A stretch of 6,957 nt of DNA from Candidatus Poribacteria bacterium (GCA_027296925.1 JAPUIP010000338.1:1-6957), one strand, 5' to 3'. Shown: positions 1 to 6,533, numbered from the stretch's first letter. The notes: generated by a model not told the origin, from the sequence alone. Program-made: numbers and translations.

Positions 1-1062
1 AAGTGGTACGGTGGCCGCTACGGATGGACTTTTCCGCACGGCTTCCTGACCCTCCAGAAGGCCACCCTCGACGCCGCCGCCAACGCCTATCTGTTGACCC
101 GTGACGATGCCTATCTCGAATTGCCACGCCGTCAGATGGCTCGTATTCTTGAACTCGGTGAGACGAAGGACATACGCGAATACGACATGAGCGTCAGTGA
201 ACGATGGGATAGTCAATTCGCAGCCATGGGCGAGCAGTACGAGACGTTCCTGGTACCGTATCGCTACGGCGACGCGGGCTGGTTCGACTGGCAGCCCATA
301 TCCCCCGTTTATCTGGTAACGCTGTGGAACCTTTCAATGTCAGACGAGGACTGGGAAACTATCGAAAGGGTTCGTCAGGCCGAGGCCTTTGACTGGAACG
401 CGGTGTTCGCCTTCCACAACAAGGAAGATTCCGGACACGAGCAACCGTGGGTACGCTACCTGGCAGGACAGAATCCAACCTATCCCGAGCACATCCTTCA
501 CGCCAGCCACCAACTCGTCTGTCGGCGACTCGCGCTGCTTCGAGAGGACGACGCGGTGGGAACTCGCCATCATGTCCATCAGTGGCAGTGGGGCAACCCA
601 GTATCGTCCGAAGCGCTGATCCAATTGACCCTCGGCGCGCCGCAGCCGATCTATAATGGCGGACTACTCCACTGCCGGCTCCGCTACTTTGACGTCGGTC
701 GTCGTCGCCCCGGCCTGCCCGAAGATGTGGGCGCGTTGGTCGAAAAGCTGGAAGCAGAACGCACAGTCGTTCGCCTGGTGAACCTCAACCCCAATGAAGG
801 ACAGGAGCTCATCATACAGGCCGGCGCCTTCGGTGAGCACCGCTTCGGCACAGCGAAATACTTTGCGCGTACGAGTGAGTATCCGGGAGAACTCGGCGGC
901 TATGCCGGTAGCTACGCCGCTACGCCGCTGATGACCGAAGCACAGACTGCTGCCGTCAACAATACCCATCTGCGTGTGGCGCTCCCGCCGGGAACGGAGA
1001 TTACGCTGGATTTGGCGACGGAGCGCTTTGTGAATGACCCCTCGTATTCCGGGCCGTGGTAG
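1..1062 (+). CDS. Hypothetical protein, C-terminal part (start lies outside the window)
   Basis: The frame is open from base 1 to a TAG stop at 1060-1062 and gives about 353 residues. The TTG at 94 is only an internal codon: the 31 codons before it read like the same protein (KWYGGRYGWTFPHGFL), so the true start is upstream of the window. The visible part is rich in Trp, Tyr and His, including GDAGWFDWQPISPVYLVTLW and the cluster HHVHQWQWGNP. The first two thirds look helical with aromatic-rich loops. The last 120 or so residues look beta-rich (ERTVVRLVNLNPNEGQELI, then LPPGTEITLDLATE), as in a carbohydrate-active enzyme with a helical toroid followed by a beta-sandwich. That architecture is inferred from composition only; I do not recognise the family and assign no reaction. 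The next plus-strand coding-like sequence, a dioxygenase-like relic, starts 14 bases downstream. Confidence 0.85.
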   Translation, partial: KWYGGRYGWTFPHGFLTLQKATLDAAANAYLLTRDDAYLELPRRQMARILELGETKDIREYDMSVSERWDSQFAAMGEQYETFLVPYRYGDAGWFDWQPISPVYLVTLWNLSMSDEDWETIERVRQAEAFDWNAVFAFHNKEDSGHEQPWVRYLAGQNPTYPEHILHASHQLVCRRLALLREDDAVGTRHHVHQWQWGNPVSSEALIQLTLGAPQPIYNGGLLHCRLRYFDVGRRRPGLPEDVGALVEKLEAERTVVRLVNLNPNEGQELIIQAGAFGEHRFGTAKYFARTSEYPGELGGYAGSYAATPLMTEAQTAAVNNTHLRVALPPGTEITLDLATERFVNDPSYSGPW

Positions 1063-1075
1063 ACCGTCGACTTAA

Positions 1076-1383
1076 TCTTGGCCGCCAGAGATGGTAGTCG
1101 AGGCGGCCAACTCAGACCGACGGATTCGTGAATTGGCCGAGTCGGATCGGGAGAAATACACGTATCTGTACGATTTGAACCAGGACATTCTCCAACTGGA
1201 TTTGGGCATCCGATTGAACTCCTGCCCAAACGAGGCGACGTGCTCTTTTTCAAGCATTTGTTCGGGCACAATGGGACGCTGAATACCCGGACAAAACCGC
1301 GGCTGATGATGCGGTATTTCTGCGCTTGTCAGGCGTGCCGGCGGTGGAAAAAAAACAAGGCGTGGAATCATTGGACGCCGTGA
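1076..1383 (+). pseudogene. Relic of a phytanoyl-CoA dioxygenase-like (PhyH) gene
   Basis: Two frames carry protein-like sequence. Frame 2 (1076-1282) reads SWPPEMVVEAANSDRRIREL and continues through KYTYLYDLNQDILQLDLGI. Frame 1 (about 1208-1383) reads GHPIELLPKRGDVLFFKHLF, then GHNGTLNTRTKPRLMMRYFC, ending at TGA 1381-1383. The frame 1 part resembles the end of the 2-oxoglutarate/Fe(II) oxygenase fold of the phytanoyl-CoA dioxygenase family: GDVLFF on a late strand, a His followed by N-G (third metal ligand position) and PR..MRYF (an Arg suited to bind 2-oxoglutarate). The HxD metal pair expected earlier is not visible, and the total length is about 100 codons against about 250-300 in the family. 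I infer an internal deletion plus a frameshift near 1208-1225. An A8 run lies near 1349-1356. The family call rests on motif resemblance alone, and a chance open frame is possible for the first half. Confidence 0.5.
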
Positions 1384-1429
1384 GGATTCGGAGGCGTCAA
1401 TGAGTGAGCGCGGTGGCGATTGTGGTCTC

Positions 1430-2314
1430 TTAATCATTAACTGTGTCCGCCAGCAGTTGGCGCAAATGTTTGACCGCCAACCCAATGGCTTCAGCATAAT
1501 CGCACCGATTTCCCCGGTCTTCGAAGACGATAGACATATTCCCATTGAAATTCACGCCTTTGAGGATAGCTATAATGCGTTTGTAATCAAGCCATTCCTC
1601 CCGACCGGTATCGATTTTATAGATCTTGGCTCGCACGTATGAGGCGTGCGGCGCTGTCTGTTCCATGTATTTGTAGATATCGACATTTGGGAGAGATGTC
1701 CCCGCTCGATTCGTCCCCGGCGAGCCCCACCATTGACCGGTATCCAGGATAAAGGTGAAATTCTCACGGTCAACGTCCTCCAGGATGCGCAGGATGTCAT
1801 CGCCCGTAGGCGCTACGGCAGGTGGGTGATTGTGAAGTCCGATGAGGATACCTTTCTCGGCAGCGTAATCCGCGACCTGCTGAAAACTACGGATGGTGGT
1901 CTCCCATAGGGCGGAACGGTTCTCTGTACCTTCAGGCACACTGCCGCCGAACAGACGGATCAAGGGGGCTCCCATCAAGACTGCGACGTCCACCGCGCCC
2001 TTCACTTCATCGATCCGTCTTTGTAATTCTGCCTCTGGTAGAGGAACGCCGATAACCCCTCCATTCGGATGGCTCTCCGCGCCCACAAATCCGCTTCCAA
2101 TTCCCACGAAGCCAATCGGCAAGCCATAGTTGTGGCACATAATCTTGATGCGACGAAGATATGCTGCATCCAGTGAGCGAAATCCTCTATCGAGTTGAAA
2201 ATCGATGATATCCAGTCTCAGCTCATGAATTAAATGTATCATCGTCTCGATATCTATGTACCGGCCCGGGTTGTCTCGATCTCTCACCAAGCTGTTACAA
2301 CCGAGTTTAATCAT
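1430..2314 (-). CDS. Sugar phosphate isomerase/epimerase-like TIM barrel protein
   Basis: A 294-residue protein of the xylose isomerase-like/AP endonuclease 2 TIM-barrel superfamily, whose members isomerise or epimerise sugars or inositols in the cytoplasm, usually with a divalent metal. Visible barrel-strand signatures: MIKLGCNSL at the start, DIIDFQLDRGF (35-45), PLIRLFGGSVPEGT (117-130), ILIGLHNHPP (156-165), FTFILDTGQWWGSPG (186-200), SYVRAKIYKID (225-235) and MSIVFEDRG (260-268). D191 and E266 fit two metal-ligand positions. The usual Glu on the strand before N-H-P is His161, and the usual His of the H-x-K strand is not obvious, so the metal site is a variant. The start is ATG 2314, not the in-frame ATG 81 bases upstream, because an AGGAGG site lies 5 bases before it and a strong promoter sits inside the longer reading. 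The stop is TAA. It is transcribed divergently from the NHL gene and convergently with the upstream genes. The substrate cannot be told from sequence. Confidence 0.9.
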   Translation of the reverse strand: MIKLGCNSLVRDRDNPGRYIDIETMIHLIHELRLDIIDFQLDRGFRSLDAAYLRRIKIMCHNYGLPIGFVGIGSGFVGAESHPNGGVIGVPLPEAELQRRIDEVKGAVDVAVLMGAPLIRLFGGSVPEGTENRSALWETTIRSFQQVADYAAEKGILIGLHNHPPAVAPTGDDILRILEDVDRENFTFILDTGQWWGSPGTNRAGTSLPNVDIYKYMEQTAPHASYVRAKIYKIDTGREEWLDYKRIIAILKGVNFNGNMSIVFEDRGNRCDYAEAIGLAVKHLRQLLADTVND

Positions 2315-2319
2315 AAACG

Positions 2320-2325
2320 CCTCCT
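2320..2325 (-). promoter_or_regulatory. Shine-Dalgarno site of the isomerase gene
   Basis: The minus strand reads AGGAGG here, five bases before ATG 2314. It fixes the start of the isomerase and rules out the upstream in-frame ATG at 2395, which has no such site and lies upstream of the promoter. Confidence 0.85.
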
Positions 2326-2345
2326 GTGAAAAGAGTTTGACTGAG

Positions 2346-2374
2346 ATTTTAGACAATCCTTTCAGCGATGTCAA
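2346..2374 (-). promoter_or_regulatory. Sigma70-type promoter of the isomerase gene
   Basis: On the minus strand a consensus -35 TTGACA (2374-2369) is followed by a 17-base spacer and a near-consensus -10 TAAAAT (2351-2346). Transcription would begin near 2339, giving a leader of about 25 bases with the AGGAGG site in it. No operator palindrome overlaps it, so it reads as a simple, fairly strong housekeeping-type promoter. Confidence 0.75.
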
Positions 2375-2439
2375 GCGGCAAATATGATTGACCATGGTGA
2401 CATGTTATACCGTTTTGAGTTTCAGATGAGCCTATTCTC

Positions 2440-2484
2440 AAATCCCCCTCAATCCCCCTTTCGTAAAGGGGGTCGGGGGGATTT
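2440..2484. repeat. REP-like G/C-run palindrome
   Basis: Imperfect inverted repeat: AAATCCCCC (2440-2448) pairs with GGGGGATTT (2476-2484), and CCCCCTTT (2454-2461) pairs with AAAGGGGG (2465-2472), with a 3-base loop CGT and a small asymmetric internal loop. Seventeen base pairs are possible. The A/T-flanked runs of five C or G make it resemble dispersed REP-type elements common in bacteria with repeat-rich intergenic DNA. It sits between two divergent genes, so it terminates neither; it could insulate them or stop incoming transcription. That it is multicopy is inferred, since only one copy is in the window. Confidence 0.6.
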
Positions 2485-2558
2485 TATTGGCTGTTCTGTG
2501 GTTCTTTTATTTCTGACGAAATGGGCTCATTGAAAACGACAAATGGTATTATTGTAGC

Positions 2559-4748
2559 ATGTGCGATAGATACGACCTGCTCCAGGTCATCGTGAATAAG
2601 GAGATGGCAAAATTGAATCTGCTCAAACTTTTCGAGGAACTCAAACCCAATACCATCGTTAGCATTGCGGGCGTCGGCTACCGCGACGGCATTCCCGCTA
2701 AGGATGCCGATGCCGGCTGGACGATGGGCGTGGTGCGACGTCCCGATGGCGACCTAATCGTAGCGGACATCCGGGGACACCGTATCTGGCGCATCGACCA
2801 ACACGGTATCTTGCATACCTTCGCCGGGGACGGCGTGCCGGGAAACTCCGGAGATGGTGGACTCGCCATCGACGCACGGGTATACACCCCTCACGACCTC
2901 TACCTCGATAAAGAAGGCAACCTTCTCTTTTCTGAATTGGGCGCAAGGGGCCCTGACGAAGGTCCCAATACAATTCGACGCATCGATGACAAAACCGGGG
3001 TCATCACCCGTGTGGTCGGGTCGGGAGTCATGGGACGGGGCGGAGATGGCGGGCCGGCGCTGGGCGCGGAGTTTGACACAACGTGTGGTGTGGCAGTCGA
3101 TGACGAGGGAAATATCTTCGTATGTGGCAAATGGGACAGCAACGTGCGGCGGGTCGATGCCAAGACCGGCATCATCGAGACCTTCGCCGGTCAGAACACC
3201 CGCCACTACCCATCGGAGCGCGGTGCTAGCCGGCCCTATAGCGGTGCCAACTACAGCTTCGCCGGTTTTCATGGCGATGGCGGGGCTGCATCGGAAGCCG
3301 CCTTTCGATTCCCCGAGCACCTCGCATTTGACTCAAAAGGGAATCTCTACGTCTGCGACAACGGCAACAACCGCATCCGCAAAATTGACATGCAGACCGG
3401 AACGATTACGACCGTTCTCGGCACGGGGCAAGCGGCGTCCAACGGCGATGGCGGTCCAGCGGTCGAGGCGAGCACACATACACCGGACGCCATATTCATC
3501 GATGTTCACGACAATCTCTACGTCGGTGAGGTCGGCGGCTGCAAGGTGCGCAAGGTAGATGCCCGGACCGGTATCGTAACGACGCTTGCGGGCACCGGCA
3601 TTCCCGGCTGGGGTGAAGAGGGGCTGCCTGGCCCTGAAACGAAATGCAATCCGATCGAATCCGGCATCTGGGTCGACCCCGACGGCACCGCTTTCTACAG
3701 CGATTCTTCAGGTCGGTTGCGCCGGATTGATGGACAGACCGGCATCGTGACGACTGTTTTGGGCGGTACGCGCATCCATGACGGTAGCCCGTCTACCGAG
3801 GCGTTCCTCTCGTGCCCACGGGGAATCTGCATCGGTCCGGATGGTCATATTTACTTTGCCGACATGCAGAGTGATCGCATACGCGCCATTGATCCGGCGA
3901 CCGGAATTATCCGCACCGTCGCCGGCAGCGGTGGCCGGGCTTATGGGGGCGACAACGGCCCCGCGACGGAAGCGTATTTCTTGAATCCCTACGACGTGTC
4001 GGTGGACGGGTGCGGCCGCATCATAATTGCAGACACACTGAATGGCCGCGTGCGGCGGGTCGATGGGGATGGCGTGATACATACGGTAGCGGGAACAGGT
4101 GACGGTTCGGATCGAGGTGATGGCGGTCCTGCGTCGGGTGCTGGATTGACGGTCGTTTGGTCGGTTGCTCATGGCCCCGACGGCAGTATCTACTTGGGGG
4201 ACGCCGCCGGGCGCATTCGCAGGATTAATAATGCCACCGGGATTATCAGCACAGTGGCGGGCATTGGGATTCCGGGATACACTGGCGACGACGGACCGGC
4301 AGTAAAGGCACGAATCGGTACGCCCTCGGCCATCCACTTTGATGCGAAGGGTGTGCTCTATTTCTCAGATCTCACCCAGCATGTTGTGCGCAAGGTGGAT
4401 ACGGAAGGCACGATCACCACTGTCGTTGGTTGTGGCGAAGCGGGGTTCTCCCCCGACGGTACGTCCGCCCTCGACGCACGGCTTCACAAGCCGTTGGGAT
4501 TGGCCGTCACCGGTGACGGGGTCGTGTATGTCTCTGACTCACGCAACAACCGGGTGCGCCGTGTTTCCTCCGACGGAACGCTTCAAACGGTCGCCGGCAG
4601 TGATACGCCAGGCGACGCAGGGGATGGTGGTCCCGCCCCGGAAGCCAGTCTGAACGAGCCGCACGGACTCTGTTTTTACGGGTCAGACATCCTGTTGATT
4701 AGCGATCATTACAACAATCGCATCAAAGCGGTGAAGCTTGCGAAGTGA
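2559..4748 (+). CDS. NHL-repeat beta-propeller protein, 12 NHL units
   Basis: A 729-residue protein made almost entirely of NHL units of the pattern P-x-G-hydrophobic-D-x-x-G-N-L-Y-V-x-D-x-x-x-N-R-I-R-R-I-D. I count 12, at about residues 53-80, 110-143, 174-200, 251-277, 308-334, 366-391, 419-445, 476-502, 531-557, 588-614, 644-670 and 699-726. Units are joined by T-G-I-I-T-T-V-A-G-T-G strands and loops of the GDGGPA..A type (for example 296-304, 520-528, 688-696), with degenerate loops at about 352, 408 and 632. Twelve units fit two six-bladed propellers. The N-terminal strand NTIVSIAGVG (31-40) looks like the missing last strand of the final unit, a Velcro closure. NHL propellers usually bind proteins, RNA or ligands; no catalytic domain is attached. 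There is no signal peptide or membrane segment, so a cytoplasmic location is likely. The start is uncertain: ATG 2559 lacks a Shine-Dalgarno site, while AAGGAG at 2598-2603 suits TTG 2613 (residue 19). Confidence 0.9.
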   Translation: MCDRYDLLQVIVNKEMAKLNLLKLFEELKPNTIVSIAGVGYRDGIPAKDADAGWTMGVVRRPDGDLIVADIRGHRIWRIDQHGILHTFAGDGVPGNSGDGGLAIDARVYTPHDLYLDKEGNLLFSELGARGPDEGPNTIRRIDDKTGVITRVVGSGVMGRGGDGGPALGAEFDTTCGVAVDDEGNIFVCGKWDSNVRRVDAKTGIIETFAGQNTRHYPSERGASRPYSGANYSFAGFHGDGGAASEAAFRFPEHLAFDSKGNLYVCDNGNNRIRKIDMQTGTITTVLGTGQAASNGDGGPAVEASTHTPDAIFIDVHDNLYVGEVGGCKVRKVDARTGIVTTLAGTGIPGWGEEGLPGPETKCNPIESGIWVDPDGTAFYSDSSGRLRRIDGQTGIVTTVLGGTRIHDGSPSTEAFLSCPRGICIGPDGHIYFADMQSDRIRAIDPATGIIRTVAGSGGRAYGGDNGPATEAYFLNPYDVSVDGCGRIIIADTLNGRVRRVDGDGVIHTVAGTGDGSDRGDGGPASGAGLTVVWSVAHGPDGSIYLGDAAGRIRRINNATGIISTVAGIGIPGYTGDDGPAVKARIGTPSAIHFDAKGVLYFSDLTQHVVRKVDTEGTITTVVGCGEAGFSPDGTSALDARLHKPLGLAVTGDGVVYVSDSRNNRVRRVSSDGTLQTVAGSDTPGDAGDGGPAPEASLNEPHGLCFYGSDILLISDHYNNRIKAVKLAK
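2598..2603 (+). promoter_or_regulatory. Candidate Shine-Dalgarno site inside the annotated start of the NHL gene
   Basis: AAGGAG ends directly against ATG 2604, which is too close to serve it, but lies nine bases before TTG 2613. If used, the protein would begin at LNLLKLFEELKPN and be 711 residues, with the propeller unchanged. Nothing comparable precedes ATG 2559. Confidence 0.4.
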
Positions 4749-4782
4749 AGAATCTCTATTTGAGACAGGCGCGAGATTCTTC
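4747..4782 (+). repeat. Inverted repeat at the 3' end of the NHL gene, possible terminator
   Basis: GAAGAATCTC (4747-4756) is the exact reverse complement of GAGATTCTTC (4773-4782), giving a 10-bp stem with a 16-base loop that begins inside the TGA stop of the NHL gene. No T run follows at once, so it is not a classical intrinsic terminator, although it could end or stabilise the transcript. The right arm and following bases (GAGATTCTTCGTGATGCTGA) recall a dispersed REP-type repeat whose usual form reads GATTCTTCGC..CGCTCAGAATGACA; this is resemblance from memory, not a match. Confidence 0.5.
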
Positions 4783-4849
4783 GTGATGCTGAAAATGACA
4801 GTTTTAATCTTGGGAATTATTTTGACTTTGTAAATAGGGAGGAATGCAA

Positions 4850-4947
4850 CCTTGAAAAGGTTCGCCCAAAGAGCGGTCAGAACGTTCCTCTTGCGCATCC
4901 GCATTCCGAAGATGATTGTTCACAACCGATGTCGAACCTTTTCAAGG
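4850..4947. repeat. Long-range 15-bp inverted repeat with inner hairpin
   Basis: CCTTGAAAAGGTTCG (4850-4864) pairs perfectly with CGAACCTTTTCAAGG (4933-4947) across 68 bases. The left arm also overlaps a small hairpin of its own, AACCTT-GAA-AAGGTT (4848-4862), so two folds compete. The enclosed part contains the palindrome GAACGTTC (4879-4886). It lies inside the MITE-like segment; it may be subterminal structure of that element or a folded RNA. Confidence 0.5.
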
Positions 4948-4993
4948 GTTTTTGGGTCATTGACGGTTAATAGAATTGTTCCGAATTAACGTA

Positions 4994-5055
4994 GGTCGGG
5001 TATGGCAACGCCTACCCGACGAATCTCAGTCGGGTAGACTACGTCATACCCGACC
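4994..5055. repeat. Four alternating copies of GTCGGGTA (palindrome cluster)
   Basis: GTCGGGTA occurs at 4995-5002 and 5029-5036, and its reverse complement TACCCGAC at 5013-5020 and 5047-5054, with start-to-start spacings of 18, 16 and 18. The outer copies extend to an 11-bp match, GGTCGGGTATG against CATACCCGACC. The block can fold as two adjacent hairpins or as one longer stem. It looks like a REP/BIME-type cluster. Binding sites for a dimeric regulator are an alternative, but no promoter lies next to it. Confidence 0.6.
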
Positions 5056-5083
5056 CTTCGGCTTCGCTCAGGGCAGGCTCTAC
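5054..5083. repeat. REP-type repeat segment
   Basis: CCCTTCGGCTTCGCTCAGGG (5054-5073) followed by CAGGCTCTAC resembles a widespread dispersed repeat of the form GAGCCTGCCCTGAGCGAAG..GAAGGG read on the other strand. It directly abuts the GTCGGGTA cluster. The identification is from memory of the motif and only one copy is in the window. Confidence 0.4.
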
Positions 5084-5146
5084 ATTTCCAAGTTTGCTTA
5101 AAAGGGAACAACTCTAATTTACAAAGTCAAGTTATACGACCCCGTT

Positions 5147-6490
5147 TTAGGCACGGACTTGCTCCAGTGCCTCGACCAGACTCTTTTCAATCAGGTCACA
5201 CAACTCGTCGATATCCGCCTTCTCCGCAATGAGCGCCGGCGCCACCGCAAACCAGGACGGATCGATACGAAGAATCAGACCGTTATTGAGCGCCGTCTGC
5301 TTCAACGCTTGCCCCAGTGCCGGATACGCCTCCATCGTCTGGACGTCTTTAACCAGTTCCACACCACGCAAGACGCCCCGCCCCCGAACTTCGCGAACAA
5401 CGCCGTATCGCTTCAAGCCCTCCAGCCTTCCAGCCAGGTAATTGCCCAGTTCATACGCTTTGCAGGCCAGTTCTTTTTCCACGATTTCATCAATAACCGC
5501 AATGCCCACCGCACATGCCAACGGATTGCCTGCAAACGTATGCCCGTGCGCAAAATTCACGTCATCCGCCGCCGGTCCGTAGAAGACTTCCCCCATATCC
5601 TCCCTTGCCATCATCGCGCCCATGGGAATCGCACCGCTCGAAAGCCCCTTGCCGCCACAGATGATATCCGGTGTCACCCCGAAAGTCTGTGCCGCGAACA
5701 TCGCCCCGGTTCGGGCGAAACCGGTGATAATCTCATCATAGATCAGGACGACATTATAGCGGTCACAGATCTCGCGGATGATCTAAAAGTACTCCACCGT
5801 CGGCGTGATAATCCCTCCGGTATTGCCAATCGGCTCGATGATGATACCGGCAACCGTATCCGGATCCTCGTTGATTATCACGTCCTCAAACATCTGCGCA
5901 CAAAACCGGTTACACGCCTCCCAGGAGTCGAATCGCTCCCGATAGTAAGTGGGGGGGAATACCTTGAGAAAGCCGCCCATCTGCGGCTCAAACCCGGTTT
6001 TGCGCTTGCCGGTTCCGCTGGCCGCCATGGCGCCGAAGGTCGCACCGTGATACCCAAGGTACCGGCTGATGAACTTGTACTTCCCCGGCTTCCCGCTCTG
6101 TTTGAAGTACTGCCGGGTAAACTTGATGGCCGATTCAATCGACTCCGACCCACCGCTGTACGGTTTGATGTAATTCAGATTTCCAGGGGTGACACCGCCC
6201 AGCTTTTCGATAAAATCCAGGGTGACGTCTGCAATCCCGTGCATCGAAGGAACAAAGCTCAACGTTTCCATCTGCCGCTGCATCGCCGCTATGATTCGTG
6301 GATGTCGGTGGCCCAGTGTGGCAACAAATATGCCACCGATTCCGTCAAAATAACGCTTCCCTTCTACATCCCAGTAATAGAGCCCATCCGCTTTGTGCAC
6401 AATGAGCGGATTCTTGACAAATTCCGTGGTCTGTTGGTAGTCGAGAAAGGTGCGTTTGAGCAGTTGTTCCTGGCGTTGATTCAGCTTCAT
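5147..6490 (-). pseudogene. Class III (PLP) aminotransferase interrupted by an in-frame TAG
   Basis: One continuous minus-strand frame of 448 codons, the normal length for class III (omega-type) aminotransferases, with a single internal TAG at 5785-5783 (codon 236). Class III enzymes move an amino group from an amine or amino acid to a keto acid using PLP. Visible motifs, counted from ATG 6490: HRHPRI (61-66), SGGSES phosphate-binding loop (112-117), YHG (147-149), IIIEP (216-220), YDEIITGF with the PLP-ring Asp252, and CGGKGLSSGAIPMGA with Schiff-base Lys281. The stop sits in VEYF-TAG-IIREICDRYNVV, where homologues usually have Lys or Gln, so one base change from AAG or CAG explains it. A 235-residue product would lack Asp252 and Lys281 and be inactive. 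A restart at ATG 5701 has no Shine-Dalgarno site and also lacks Asp252. ATG 6490 has AGAAGGAG seven bases upstream; GTG 6493 is a weaker choice. The substrate is not identifiable. Recent nonsense mutation, sequence error or readthrough are all possible. Confidence 0.85.
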
Positions 6491-6497
6491 CACAATT

Positions 6498-6505
6498 CTC
6501 CTTCT
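6498..6505 (-). promoter_or_regulatory. Shine-Dalgarno site of the aminotransferase
   Basis: The minus strand reads AGAAGGAG, seven bases before ATG 6490 and four before GTG 6493, which favours the ATG. A strong ribosome site in front of an interrupted frame suggests the gene was functional until recently. Confidence 0.75.
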
Positions 6506-6533
6506 GTCGCTCGCGCTCCCTTAAAAACGGTCG

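Larger units (their letters stand above)
4822..5130. mobile_element. MITE-like element with perfect 14-bp inverted ends, no coding
   Basis: TTGACTTTGTAAAT at 4822-4835 is the perfect reverse complement of ATTTACAAAGTCAA at 5117-5130. The ends enclose 309 bp without any plausible gene and with further nested palindromes, which fits a miniature inverted-repeat element or a composite of repeats. TTAT occurs one base outside each end (4817-4820 and 5132-5135), a possible 4-base target duplication if the element is one base longer on both sides; this is weak because four bases can match by chance. No transposase fragment is visible, so the parent family cannot be named. The right end is 17 bases from the stop of the aminotransferase gene, and the left end is 74 bases past the NHL stop. 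Confidence 0.45.

Noticed and set aside
2315..2395. 27-codon N-terminal extension of the isomerase from ATG 2395
   Set aside because: The extension contains the TTGACA-17-TAAAAT promoter and precedes the AGGAGG site. The residues before M28 do not resemble the start of a TIM barrel, whereas MIKLGCNSL does.
2754..3558. Long frames on both strands within the NHL gene (for example 2854-3558 plus, 2754-3320 minus)
   Set aside because: They are shadows of the repetitive, GC-rich propeller coding sequence with no protein-like features of their own.
2559..4748. CRISPR-like or tandem DNA repeat array suggested by recurring GGCGATGGCGG-type motifs
   Set aside because: The recurrence follows the codons of the GDGGPA loops in a translated propeller. 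DNA units are degenerate and keep the reading frame.
4822..4835. TTGACT at the left MITE-like end as a -35 promoter element
   Set aside because: No acceptable -10 lies 16-18 bases downstream. The match is explained by the inverted end.
4683..4904. 73-codon minus-strand frame over the end of the NHL gene and the repeat region
   Set aside because: It covers part of a real gene on the other strand and palindromic repeats, and has no recognisable domain or good ribosome site.
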